NCBI GenBank assembly: GCA_017961015.1
Contig: JAGCYC010000001.1
Span: forward strand, 1-44,455
Reading direction: 5' to 3'
Length of the DNA: 44,455 bases
From: Bacteroidales bacterium
Lineage (GTDB): Bacteria > Bacteroidota > Bacteroidia > Bacteroidales > UBA932
Shown here: positions 15,397-23,383 of the stretch, one piece after another
Numbering within the stretch: the first letter of the stretch is position 1
How the letters are laid out: each line of letters opens with the position of its first letter
Translations under genes and position numbers: made by a program
The notes under the pieces: model-generated
What the model was told of the DNA's origin: nothing
What the model saw: the letters and a program-made list of their open reading frames with translations, nothing else
The model's database searches: none

Positions 15397-16320
15397 TCAA
15401 ACGTTAGACATATTCATATGCAAATATTTGCAAATCTGTGCAGCCATAGCGTATGTCTCTCTTCTAAGAATACGGAAAAGCTCCATTTTCCCCTCGGTAT
15501 CCATACAGAGGAACTCGTGAATATCATTGAATCCGCATTGTTTCATCAGGACTGATGTCATTTGTGCGTAGTGTTTGTCGTCCCTGCCCACGAATACCTC
15601 GTTTAGGTCATATTCGTTTCCCGTATTGTAATGCATGCTAGCAATCATTTCATCGGCAGAATTGAAGAACTTTGCGGCAAGGTCGTAATCAATCACATTA
15701 TAGCATGTTATTATTCTGTCTATCAGTTGCTGTTTTTGAACTAGTGACAGTTTTGAGGATATGTTCCTAAGCATCTGGTAATTAAGAGGCCGCCCGGCAG
15801 AATGTTGAGATTCTACCAGTTTCATAACCCGCCGCATTTCCCTGGAAGAGAGTTTAGTTACGTATTTTTCTGAGAATGGATGAGAACTGTTTGAATAAGC
15901 CAGATAGTTCCACCTATACTCTTCGGCTCTTGTTACTAGTTGCCGTTCTACGGGATTGTTGCCGATATATATTATGTTATTGCGTGCTGCCTTTGGACCC
16001 TTTTTAGGAACACTGTTGAAAGTCGCCTCAAAGACCTTGCCTTTCAGCTTAAAAGCAGAATTGTATTCCTTGGCAAATCGGGAATTCAATTCCTGAAAAA
16101 AGCTTGTAAGATCTTTTGCCGATCTTGCAGTCAGTGCAGCGTGGATGTGGTCTGGCATTTGACACAGGCTTATTGCCTTGATATTGTATTTCCTGGCGCA
16201 GGTGCAGAACAGTGTGAAATAAACAAGGTAGTCGGAATAGGAGTAGAACAACAATCCACCATCGGCACTCCGTTGGTAACAATGGTTTATTATGTCCTTG
16301 ATTACAAGTCTGTGTTTCAT
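15397..16320 (-). CDS. REP-associated tyrosine transposase (RAYT, IS200/Y1 HUH family)
   Basis: A 307-residue protein starting at the ATG at 16320; the frame extends 7 codons upstream only to a TTG. The first 160 residues are the Y1 transposase domain. The metal-binding HUH motif is in CQMPDHIHAAL, and the probable nucleophilic tyrosine lies in the conserved helix IIYIGNNPVERQLV. The remaining 140 residues are a helical extension with a possible C-terminal helix-turn-helix (YAMAAQICKYLHM). Such enzymes cut and join single-stranded palindromic DNA. The two flanking 108-bp palindromes are the obvious candidate substrates. The catalytic residues look intact. Confidence 0.87.
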   Translation of the reverse strand: MKHRLVIKDIINHCYQRSADGGLLFYSYSDYLVYFTLFCTCARKYNIKAISLCQMPDHIHAALTARSAKDLTSFFQELNSRFAKEYNSAFKLKGKVFEATFNSVPKKGPKAARNNIIYIGNNPVERQLVTRAEEYRWNYLAYSNSSHPFSEKYVTKLSSREMRRVMKLVESQHSAGRPLNYQMLRNISSKLSLVQKQQLIDRIITCYNVIDYDLAAKFFNSADEMIASMHYNTGNEYDLNEVFVGRDDKHYAQMTSVLMKQCGFNDIHEFLCMDTEGKMELFRILRRETYAMAAQICKYLHMNMSNV

Positions 16321-16442
16321 ATGGTAGCAGTTCAAGGCCAATGGGAGAATCCATTGAATGAAATATAAAGCGAATATGGTGAGCTTTTTTCAGACTTGCA
16401 ATAGGAATCGGCAATATCTTTTCACACGTAGTCAAAATAAGT

Positions 16443-16550
16443 GGTGGCACGTAACATCCTTGTAATGAGCGATTTAAGCACTTGTCTTATGTCGATTGAG
16501 GCATAAGATGAGTGCTTAAACAATTGGCACACAGTTAATTATCTGCCACC
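16443..16550. repeat. Right 108-bp palindromic RAYT end
   Basis: It begins GGTGGCACGTAAC (16443-16455) and ends AATTATCTGCCACC (to 16550), the same length and orientation as the left copy. Its interior is a strong hairpin pairing TTTAAGCACTTGTCTTATG with CATAAGATGAGTGCTTAAA. Only the ends are conserved between copies; the middles differ but each is self-complementary. Confidence 0.75.
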
Positions 16551-16551
16551 A

Positions 16552-16582
16552 TCAAAAAAGCCATCCCCGAAAAGGGACGGCT
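16552..16582 (-). terminator. Terminator of the small PLDc_N-like gene
   Basis: On the minus strand AGCCGTCCC pairs with GGGATGGCT (16559-16567 with 16574-16582, one G-U), followed by a run of six T. It directly abuts the right end of the RAYT element. Confidence 0.75.
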
Positions 16583-16604
16583 CTTTTGCAAGGTTCCTAT
16601 CGGC

Positions 16605-16793
16605 CTATTTGAACCACTTGGTGATGCGGTCCTTGGCGAAGAGGAAGTAAACTGCCACGCCGACCCAGCTGGTAGCGAGCACCAGGACGGAGCAGATAAT
16701 CTTGCCAACCAGGGTGATGGGCTTTTTGATAATGTCCAGAACAGCGACAACTGCCAGAACGATGCCGACGATGTAAAGAATTGTTGTAAGCAT
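16605..16793 (-). CDS. Small membrane protein, PLDc_N-like
   Basis: A 62-residue protein with two transmembrane helices (about 4-22 and 30-52) and a C-terminal SWVGVAVYFLFAKDR. It resembles the phospholipase D N-terminal (PF13396) small membrane family, in which an aromatic-rich second helix ends near Y(L/F)L. Such stand-alone proteins have no known function. It has a clear terminator and is 22 bp downstream of the epimerase gene's stop. Confidence 0.65.
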   Translation of the reverse strand: MLTTILYIVGIVLAVVAVLDIIKKPITLVGKIICSVLVLATSWVGVAVYFLFAKDRITKWFK

Positions 16794-16815
16794 AATATTA
16801 AGATTTAAAAAAGGT

Positions 16816-17955
16816 TTACAAAGGAATTATGCCGATTCCGGGCTCCGACGGAAGCTTCAGCCGGCCATCGGCCACCTGCACCCCGCGGAAACGGTCGTTG
16901 GAGATGAGAAGATTGCCGTCCAGGTCAGCGAAATCTACCAGGGGCGACAGCTGGGCGGCGGCGCTCACGGCGCAGGAAGTCTCGGTCATACAGCCGATCA
17001 TCACCTTCATATCCAGGGCGCGGGCGAGGGTAATCATCTTATAGGCCTCCCTCATTCCGGTGCACTTCATCAGCTTGATGTTTATGCCGTTGAACACGCC
17101 TTTGAGCGCGGGGACGTCACGGAGCCGCTGGACGCTTTCATCGGCAAAGATGGGGAGGGGACTGCGTTCGGTGAGCCAGGCGGTGTCGTCGATGGCGCCC
17201 ACGGGGAGGGGCTGCTCCACCATCAACACGCCCTGCTCCTTGAGCCAGGAAATCTCGTCCAGGGCCTTGGAACGGTCTTTCCATCCCTGATTGGCATCTA
17301 CTACAAGGGGTACGGAAGTCACGCTCCGTATAGTGCGTATCATCTCGTAGTCGCTGTCCAGGCCCACTTTCACCTTGAGCACATTGAAGCGCCCGGCAGC
17401 CTCAAGGGTTTTCTCGCGCACCACCTCGGGAGTGTCTATCCCTATGGTGTAGCTCGTGGACGGCGCCTTGGCCGGGTCAAGCCCCCAGATGCGGTACCAG
17501 GGGACTCCCAGGATCTTGCCCACAAGGTCGTGCAGGGCAATGTCTATGGCCGCCTTCGCAGCGCTGTCGCCTTCCGAAAGGGAATCCACATAGGAAAGGA
17601 TGTCCTCCATCCGGAAAGGGTCGTTGAACTGCTCCAGCTTCACCTTTTCCAGAAAGGCCGATACGGAAGCCACGCTCTGTCCCAGGTAGGGCGGCATTGA
17701 AGCCTCGCCATAGCCGCTCAGGCCTTCCCACCGGATTTCCACCTGCACGTCGGGAGTCACGGTACGGCTGTAGGAAGCCACCGTGAAACTGTGCCTGAGC
17801 TGCAGTTCGTAGGGGAAGAAGCGCAGATGGAGCGGCCCTCCGGAAAAGCCTCCGGACAGGGCCGATAAAGCCGGACCCCCGCTGCAGCCCGCGAGCGCCA
17901 TTCCCGCGGCCGCCAGGGCCGATGTCTTCAGAAAATCCCTCCTTGAAGTGCTCAT
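16816..17955 (-). CDS. Tat-exported dipeptide epimerase (L-Ala-D/L-Glu epimerase type)
   Basis: 379 residues, enolase superfamily, muconate-lactonizing subgroup. The N-terminus STSRRDFLKTSAL is a twin-arginine signal and LAGC (residues 21-24) a lipobox, so the enzyme should be a folded, exported lipoprotein. Catalytic and metal-binding positions are all present: K194/K196 (KVKVG), D220 (VDANQ), E247 (EQP), D272 (ADES) and K294 (NIKLMK). Dipeptide epimerases convert L-Ala-D-Glu from murein to L-Ala-L-Glu. The two genes upstream encode a CotH kinase and an NlpC/P60 endopeptidase, supporting a role in murein-peptide recycling. I chose the start at 17955, which overlaps the CotH stop by ATGA. Confidence 0.88.
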   Translation of the reverse strand: MSTSRRDFLKTSALAAAGMALAGCSGGPALSALSGGFSGGPLHLRFFPYELQLRHSFTVASYSRTVTPDVQVEIRWEGLSGYGEASMPPYLGQSVASVSAFLEKVKLEQFNDPFRMEDILSYVDSLSEGDSAAKAAIDIALHDLVGKILGVPWYRIWGLDPAKAPSTSYTIGIDTPEVVREKTLEAAGRFNVLKVKVGLDSDYEMIRTIRSVTSVPLVVDANQGWKDRSKALDEISWLKEQGVLMVEQPLPVGAIDDTAWLTERSPLPIFADESVQRLRDVPALKGVFNGINIKLMKCTGMREAYKMITLARALDMKVMIGCMTETSCAVSAAAQLSPLVDFADLDGNLLISNDRFRGVQVADGRLKLPSEPGIGIIPL

Positions 17956-19301
17956 AGTGCGTTTATGTTTTCGTCCAGCCACGCAATGCGGCGGGTGTAG
18001 AAATCCTTCAGGTAGGCCACCTCTTCGGCATAGGTGGAGGGGTACACCAGGTTGGGCCACACATAGGTGCCCAGTATGCGCCAGGTCTGGAAATTGTGCG
18101 TGTAAGAGGCCTGGTTAAGCTCTACCAGGCGGTCTATCATATCCGGAACGGTATCCAGTTCAGGCTTAACTTCGTTCCACTTTTTCTTCAAGGCTTCCAC
18201 GAAGGGCGGGTCCAGGAAAAGGCGGGGATACCAGCCATCGGCCTTTTTCTTCCGTCCTACGACTTTGATGAGCCAGCCCTCGGGGCCGTTGGTTACGCCG
18301 TTTTCGTGCTGTGTATCAATGTAATTGCAGTTCCCCAGGGAAATGTCGAAGTCCCATACGTGATAGACCTGCAGAGGGCCTCCGACCGTCTTTGTGAGGA
18401 AATTGCTCTTGCGGAAGTTGCCGTCCACATTCTTGCATATTTCCTGCACTATATAATTGCCGATGAACGAATCCACGTCTATGAGCGAGGCGTATTTGCC
18501 GCCCGGATTCACGTATAGCTGGTCCTCTATCTGCTGGACATAGGCTTTGAAGGCATTCAGGACCGCGTTGTCCGGCACCTCGGGATCCTTGAACATAAAG
18601 GGGATGAGCCAGCGCTCCGATTCGAAGCAGACCTTCTCGTCCTGGGTGGTGTCCACTTCCAGGTACAGGTCTCCGGCGGCGACGTCTATGTCCACCTTCT
18701 CCTTGGCCACTTCCTTGTGCTGGCAAAGGACATAGCTGCCCTGGTACGAGCCGTTCAGGTATAGCTCCACCGTGCGCATATGCGGAGTCCAGGGAAGGTC
18801 ACAGATACGGGAGATTTCCATAGCTACGATATTCCGCAGCAGGGATTTGTCGCAGTAGTTGGCCAGCAGCACCCAGTCTTTGTTGCCCTTCATTCCCAGC
18901 AGTTTGGTATGCTGATGCAGTTTGAGCCGATAAGGCTTCTTGGGCATAGTCCAGGTGGTGTTCCCGCGCCCGCGGATGGCCATCCGTCCCTCGTAGAGCA
19001 CGCTGTCGGAGTACATCTTTTCCGGATCTTCCACACGTATTGTGGCCTGGACCGTGTCCTTTTTCTCCGTGGAGGTGATGCGCTTGCCGCCGTCGGTGGT
19101 GATATAGATGGTAGGGAAGGAGCTCACCTTGTGCCAGCTTAAGTCGTCGCGCTCCTTTTTATGGGGCTCTTCAGGCTCCTCCGGGTCAGTGTTCTCAACC
19201 TCTCCGCCGGTGCTCTCGCCTTCGGAAGGCAGGAGTTCCTTGTGGGAACACCCGGCCGTAAAAGCGAGCAGGAGGGCGAGCAGCAGGAATTTCTTATTCA
19301 C
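17952..19301 (-). CDS. CotH-family kinase lipoprotein (copy 1)
   Basis: A 449-residue protein with a lipoprotein signal ending TAGC, a short Glu/Pro-rich linker and a CotH domain from about residue 55. CotH proteins are atypical kinases; Bacillus CotH phosphorylates spore-coat proteins. Visible hallmarks are IRGRGNTTW with KKPYRLKL, GNKDWVLLANYCDKSLLRN, and the metal-binding VWDFDISLGN. No Big_2 domain is present. The stop overlaps the epimerase ATG, and the start overlaps the NlpC/P60 gene by 8 bp, so it is an integral operon member. The substrate is unknown; a cell-envelope protein is likely from location. Confidence 0.88.
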   Translation of the reverse strand: MNKKFLLLALLLAFTAGCSHKELLPSEGESTGGEVENTDPEEPEEPHKKERDDLSWHKVSSFPTIYITTDGGKRITSTEKKDTVQATIRVEDPEKMYSDSVLYEGRMAIRGRGNTTWTMPKKPYRLKLHQHTKLLGMKGNKDWVLLANYCDKSLLRNIVAMEISRICDLPWTPHMRTVELYLNGSYQGSYVLCQHKEVAKEKVDIDVAAGDLYLEVDTTQDEKVCFESERWLIPFMFKDPEVPDNAVLNAFKAYVQQIEDQLYVNPGGKYASLIDVDSFIGNYIVQEICKNVDGNFRKSNFLTKTVGGPLQVYHVWDFDISLGNCNYIDTQHENGVTNGPEGWLIKVVGRKKKADGWYPRLFLDPPFVEALKKKWNEVKPELDTVPDMIDRLVELNQASYTHNFQTWRILGTYVWPNLVYPSTYAEEVAYLKDFYTRRIAWLDENINAL

Positions 19302-20247
19302 TGTAGTAGGGATTGGTCCCGGTGGTGGTGTAGCCTTCGGCCTTGTCTATGAGCTGCAGGAAGCGGCCCCCGAAGAGGTAGCGTCCGGCATTATAGGCGT
19401 CGTATTCCGGGCTGGAAGGGTCCAGGGAGCCGATTTTCACCAGGCCGAGGCAGTGTATGAACCGCCCTTCTCCCAGGTAGAAACCTACGTGGGAGACCTT
19501 GGGAACACCCGCCGAGGCCCAGCGTCCGAAAAAGACCAGGTCACCGGGGTTAAGTTCGTCAATGGAATTGATCCTCTCCGAAGTTGCCGCCATGGGGCCG
19601 GCGTCGCGGGGGATAATGATGTCGTGCATGAAAAGGACCGAGCGTACGAAACCGCTGCAGTCCATGCCCTTGGGGGACATCCCCGCCCAGATGTAGGGGC
19701 GGCCCAGGAAACTGAGCGCCGTGGAGATGATGGCCCCGGCCGAATTGTCCAGGCCCGAGCGCCAGCGTTCGAGGGGGCAGGCGTCGCGGCGGGAAACCCA
19801 GCCGATGCGTCCGTCAGGGAAGCGGACCTTGTAAAAAGCGCCGCGCCGGCCTTCCAGGACAAGGCGGTCGCCGGCCACGGCGTCGCTCAGGGCCTCTCCC
19901 TTTCGGGAAGGCTCCTGCCGGACCGTGGTTTCGAAAGCCGTTATGACCAGCTTGGGGGCGGCGTTCCAGGCACTGTAATCATCGGCCGACAGGCGGGTGA
20001 TGGCGTCGCGGTGCACCCAGCCAGTATATCCGTCGGGGGTCTGCACCAGGGGCCAGGAATTGTCCGGATCGCTTTCCAGAATATGAACGGGAGTGCCCAG
20101 AAGGGCCTGGGACACCATTTCGGCGGTGAACTGGGCCCGGTCGCGAAGATTGCACACAGATATGTCCACCACACCCCGGTTCTGGGCAAAGCCCCAAGGC
20201 CCGGTGAGCAGCAGCGCTGCCAGAATTATCCCGTTCAGCTTATTCAT
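19294..20247 (-). CDS. NlpC/P60 endopeptidase with two SH3-like domains
   Basis: 317 residues. A signal peptide (MNKLNGIILAALLLTG...AQ) is followed by two bacterial SH3 domains, about 25-85 and 90-150. The NlpC/P60 domain has the catalytic Cys in GMDCSGFV, His in KVSHVGFYLG and a third polar residue in FIHCLG. Like YkfC-type gamma-D-glutamyl-L-diamino acid endopeptidases, it should cut between D-Glu and the diamino acid, releasing L-Ala-D-Glu, the substrate of the epimerase two genes on. The frame is open upstream, but the true start is the ATG at 20247, which overlaps the gltX stop by ATGA. Confidence 0.9.
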   Translation of the reverse strand: MNKLNGIILAALLLTGPWGFAQNRGVVDISVCNLRDRAQFTAEMVSQALLGTPVHILESDPDNSWPLVQTPDGYTGWVHRDAITRLSADDYSAWNAAPKLVITAFETTVRQEPSRKGEALSDAVAGDRLVLEGRRGAFYKVRFPDGRIGWVSRRDACPLERWRSGLDNSAGAIISTALSFLGRPYIWAGMSPKGMDCSGFVRSVLFMHDIIIPRDAGPMAATSERINSIDELNPGDLVFFGRWASAGVPKVSHVGFYLGEGRFIHCLGLVKIGSLDPSSPEYDAYNAGRYLFGGRFLQLIDKAEGYTTTGTNPYYSE

Positions 20248-22019
20248 ATACGGCCAAGCTTTTCGGCGGCGTAACCCATACGGCGGGCGAATTCCCTCCT
20301 GCCGATGAAAGACAGGATGGCGGCTATGCCAAGCCCGCTTGCGGCGCCCGTGAGGGCCAGGCGGAGGCTGTTCATCACCTTGCCCATAGGATACTCCCGC
20401 ATCTTTATGTAGTCTTCCAGAACCTTTTCCAGCGAGGCGGCATCCATCGGCCCGTAATAGGGATCCAGGTCGTCGAAGCCGAAGTTGGCTCCGCTCACGT
20501 ACTGGCACAGTTCGAAGCAGTTCTCGTAGTGGTCTTCCTTCCAGAACTTGTCCACGTCCTTTGCCAGGAAGGGGGCGGTGAGGCTGTCGTCGTACACTTT
20601 GGCGCGGGGGTCGGCGGGGCGGGAGGGATCGGCCGGCTTTACGGGGCCTCCGGCCTTGATTCCGTAGGCCTCGAAATCCTTCGGAGCTACGAAGAGGCAG
20701 GCGGCAATGTCCCAGAAATCGGCCACGAAACTGGCCCTTTCCTGAATGAGTCCCACCACGGTTTCTACGTATTCGCGGGTGAAGATGTGGTTGGCCCAGT
20801 CGGCGCCGAGACCTTCGAAGGAGGCGCCGGCGGTAAGGGCGTTGCAGGGGCAGTCAACCACCTTGATGCCGTGGCTTTCCAGTACGGGTATGAACAGGTC
20901 GGTGAGCTCGCCGACGCTCTTTTTGCGCAGGTATTCCTTATTGAACCAGCGGGCTTTTTCGGCATTGAAGCGGGCTCCGGAGCGGATTACCCTTTCCAGT
21001 GAGAAGGACTGGATGAGCTCTTCCATCGTGAACAGTTCCTGGTCGTTTCCGGGATTCCAGCCAAGCAGGGCAAGAAGGTTCACGAAAGCCTCGGGGAAAT
21101 AGCCGTCTTCGCGGTAGCCGCGGGAGACTTCGCCCTCGGCATTGACCCAGCGCAGCGGGAATACGGGGAAGCCCAGGCGGTCGCCGTCCCTCTTGGAGAG
21201 CTTGCCTTTGCCGTCGGGCTTGAGCAGCAGCGACAGGTGTGCGAAGCGGGGCATACTGTCGGTCCAGCCGAAGGCCTCGTACAGCAGGTAGTGGAGCGGC
21301 AGCGAAGGCAGCCACTCCTCCCCGCGGATAACCTCCGTGATTTCCATCAGGTGGTCGTCCACTATGTTGGCAAGGTGGTAGGTGGGCAGTTCATCGGCCC
21401 GTTTCCAGAGGACTTTGTCGTCCAGGGTGTCGGTATTCACTTCCACGTGACCGCGGATAAGGTCGTCCATTTTCACCACGCGGTGGGCGGGCATCTTGAA
21501 GCGGATGGTCCAGTCGTCGGTTTCCCTGAGGCGGCGCTCAACCTCTTCGGGCGCCAGGGTGAGGGAGTTGCACAGGCTTTCGCGGCTTTCGGCATTGTAC
21601 ATAAAAACGCCTCCCGAGGCTTCTGCGGCGGCCCTTCTCGAGGCCAGGTCCTCTGCGCTGTCGAAGGCGTAATAGGCCCAGCCCGAAGCTACCAGCTGCT
21701 CCGCGTACTTCCTGTAGATGGGGCGCCGCTGGCTCTGGCGGTAGGGAGCGTGGGGATGACGGGCCGATGCCGTTTCCACGACGTGGCCCTGGGCATCCAC
21801 TCCTTCGTCGGGGATAATCCCGCACCAGTTGAGGGCTTCGATGATATACTGTTCGGCTCCCGGCACAAAGCGGTTGGAGTCGGTATCTTCTATGCGGATA
21901 ATGAAATCGCCACCTTTCTGCTTGGCATACAGATAGTTATAAAGGGCGGTGCGGACTCCTCCCATATGCAGGGGTCCGGTAGGTGACGGCGCAAAGCGCA
22001 CTCTTGTTCTTCTTTCCAT
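20244..22019 (-). CDS. gltX: Glutamyl-tRNA synthetase
   Basis: 591 residues, about 90 longer than typical bacterial GluRS. The class I signatures are present: the HIGH-type PLHMGG in RFAPSPTGPLHMGG at the start and the KMSKS-type KLSKRDG near residue 260. The protein charges tRNA-Glu. I start at MERRTRVRF (22019), because the upstream in-frame region overlaps a promoter. TATCTTTG at 22024-22031 ends 4 nt before the ATG, implying a leaderless transcript from within the end of truB. The gene overlaps the NlpC/P60 gene by 4 bp. Confidence 0.95.
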   Translation of the reverse strand: MERRTRVRFAPSPTGPLHMGGVRTALYNYLYAKQKGGDFIIRIEDTDSNRFVPGAEQYIIEALNWCGIIPDEGVDAQGHVVETASARHPHAPYRQSQRRPIYRKYAEQLVASGWAYYAFDSAEDLASRRAAAEASGGVFMYNAESRESLCNSLTLAPEEVERRLRETDDWTIRFKMPAHRVVKMDDLIRGHVEVNTDTLDDKVLWKRADELPTYHLANIVDDHLMEITEVIRGEEWLPSLPLHYLLYEAFGWTDSMPRFAHLSLLLKPDGKGKLSKRDGDRLGFPVFPLRWVNAEGEVSRGYREDGYFPEAFVNLLALLGWNPGNDQELFTMEELIQSFSLERVIRSGARFNAEKARWFNKEYLRKKSVGELTDLFIPVLESHGIKVVDCPCNALTAGASFEGLGADWANHIFTREYVETVVGLIQERASFVADFWDIAACLFVAPKDFEAYGIKAGGPVKPADPSRPADPRAKVYDDSLTAPFLAKDVDKFWKEDHYENCFELCQYVSGANFGFDDLDPYYGPMDAASLEKVLEDYIKMREYPMGKVMNSLRLALTGAASGLGIAAILSFIGRREFARRMGYAAEKLGRI

Positions 22020-22023
22020 ATTG

Positions 22024-22031
22024 CAAAGATA
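22024..22031 (-). promoter_or_regulatory. Likely gltX -7 box
   Basis: TATCTTTG on the minus strand lies in the 13-bp gap between truB and gltX, 4 nt before the gltX ATG. A CTTG is 21 nt upstream. It would permit gltX and the downstream murein genes to be transcribed without truB. Confidence 0.45.
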
Positions 22032-22032
22032 G

Positions 22033-22866
22033 TCAAATTCGCTCAAACATTTCAAGCGCCTGCTCCAGCGAAACGGCGTTTTCCAGGGTGTAGTCTCCGC
22101 TGCGGGTACGGACCAGGGCGCTAAGGTGGGCGCCGCCGCCCAGTGCTTCGCCTATGTCACGGGCAAGGGCGCGGATGTAGGTGCCCTTGGAGCAGTCTAT
22201 GTCAATCACGGCTTCAGGCAGCCCCAGGGCCGATGTATCGGCCACGTGGATGCGTCCCGAGGCTCCGGTCCCTTCGGCCGGCCTGTCCTCTGCGGCCCCG
22301 GCCTTCCCCGGCCGCCATTCCACCAGCTCCAGGCGGGAAATCACTATCCTGGAGCGCTGGAGGCTCTCCAGGGCGGCCGAGTCTATGGCGGCACCTCCGG
22401 CCTGGCTGCGGTAGAGTTTCCGGGCCATCTCGTAGGCTCTCACTCCGTCAACGGATTTTGCGCTGAATAGCGGAGCTATCTGCTCCTGTTCGCCTACGAA
22501 GGAGGGGAGGACGGCCCTGAGCGAGGCTTCATCGGCCTGCATTTCCGGGAAAAGGCGGTCCGGCTCCTTCTCGAGGTCGTAGGACGGGGTGGTGGCTCCC
22601 AGGCGGAGCGTTGCCCTGTAGCTTTTGTCGTGGTCCTGAAGCTCCTGGGCCCTCTTGCAGGCATTGCCGATGCAAACCAGCAGTACGCCGGTGGCCAGGG
22701 GATCCAGCGTACCTGCGTGTCCCACCTTCAGGTTTTTCTTCCCGAAGTGCCTTATGGCGGCATATTTTATTTTCCGGATTACATCGGCCGATGTCCAGCG
22801 CCAGGGCTTGTCCACCGCCAGCACCAGACCGTCGGGATAATCGGCTATGTCGCGCGAAAGGAGCAT
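22033..22866 (-). CDS. truB: tRNA pseudouridine(55) synthase
   Basis: 277 residues. The catalytic aspartate is in the signature [15 protein letters not shown], with KxxR...GTLRLG-like segments next. TruB forms pseudouridine 55 in the T loop of tRNAs. A Gly/Ala-rich insertion lies around residues 180-205. The frame extends upstream, but the ATG at 22866 shares a base with the rpiB stop (TGATG), a common coupled start. It is followed after 13 bp by gltX. Confidence 0.94.
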   Translation of the reverse strand: MLLSRDIADYPDGLVLAVDKPWRWTSADVIRKIKYAAIRHFGKKNLKVGHAGTLDPLATGVLLVCIGNACKRAQELQDHDKSYRATLRLGATTPSYDLEKEPDRLFPEMQADEASLRAVLPSFVGEQEQIAPLFSAKSVDGVRAYEMARKLYRSQAGGAAIDSAALESLQRSRIVISRLELVEWRPGKAGAAEDRPAEGTGASGRIHVADTSALGLPEAVIDIDCSKGTYIRALARDIGEALGGGAHLSALVRTRSGDYTLENAVSLEQALEMFERI

Positions 22867-23294
22867 CAGAGGGGAATCTTGTCTATGCGGCACTGGTGAC
22901 GGCCACCCTCGAAAGGGGTGTCCAGCCAGGCGTTTACGATGGCGGCTGCCGTTTCGAAGCTGATGAAACGGGCGGGGAGCACCAGCACGTTGGCATTGTT
23001 GTGGCGTGACACGAGTTCCCCGATTTCGGGCGCCCAGGCCAGTCCGGCACGTATTCCCTGATGCTTGTTAAGGGTGATGGCCATACCGTTCCCGGTGCCG
23101 CAGAGGGCTATCCCGCGGTCCACGGAACCGTCTTCCACGGCCTTGGCCAGTCTGTGAGCATAGTCTGGATAATCCACGCTGTCGGAAGTGTCGGTCCCGA
23201 AGTTCTGAACTTCAATGCCCCTGTCCCGGAGCAGCTGCACGAGGCGGTTTTTGTAATCCACCCCGGCGTGATCGTTACAAATACCAAGTTTCAT
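22866..23294 (-). CDS. rpiB: Ribose-5-phosphate isomerase B
   Basis: 142 residues, a normal length for the RpiB/LacA/LacB family. Visible motifs are CNDHAGVDYK at the N-terminus and the active-site loop LCGTGNGMAITLNK. It interconverts ribose-5-phosphate and ribulose-5-phosphate. The ATG at 23294 was chosen because the family begins MKLGICNDHAG; a promoter ends 5 nt upstream. Its stop overlaps the truB start. Confidence 0.93.
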   Translation of the reverse strand: MKLGICNDHAGVDYKNRLVQLLRDRGIEVQNFGTDTSDSVDYPDYAHRLAKAVEDGSVDRGIALCGTGNGMAITLNKHQGIRAGLAWAPEIGELVSRHNNANVLVLPARFISFETAAAIVNAWLDTPFEGGRHQCRIDKIPL

Positions 23295-23299
23295 AGATG

Positions 23300-23331
23300 C
23301 AAATATAAGTTTTTCCACGCTCAAGAGCAAA
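23300..23331 (-). promoter_or_regulatory. rpiB promoter overlapping the pnp terminator
   Basis: TTTG (23328-23331), a 20-nt spacer and TATATTTG (23300-23307) lie just before rpiB on the minus strand. The upstream half falls in the T tract of the pnp terminator. The ATG is only 5 nt from the box. Confidence 0.6.
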
Positions 23332-23365
23332 AAAAAGCACGGCCTGCACCGGGCAGACCGCGCTT
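23329..23365 (-). terminator. pnp terminator
   Basis: On the minus strand the stem AAGCGCGGTCTGC pairs with GCAGGCCGTGCTT around a CCGGT loop (13 positions, two wobble or mismatch), followed by eight T. Confidence 0.85.
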
Positions 23366-23383
23366 ATCGGAGTTTAGTTGTGT

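Larger units (their letters stand above)
15274..16550. mobile_element. RAYT element: Y1 transposase between two 108-bp palindromic ends
   Basis: The unit is bounded on both sides by directly oriented 108-bp elements with GGTGGCAC(A/G)TAAC at one end and (G/A)TTATCTGCCACC at the other, and encloses one IS200-like HUH transposase gene. This resembles REP-associated tyrosine transposases (RAYTs), which mobilise palindromic REP/REPIN sequences near them. It sits between the tRNA-Ser region and a terminator, is AT-richer than the surroundings, and lacks the GGCCGAT word frequent elsewhere in the window. Confidence 0.75.
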
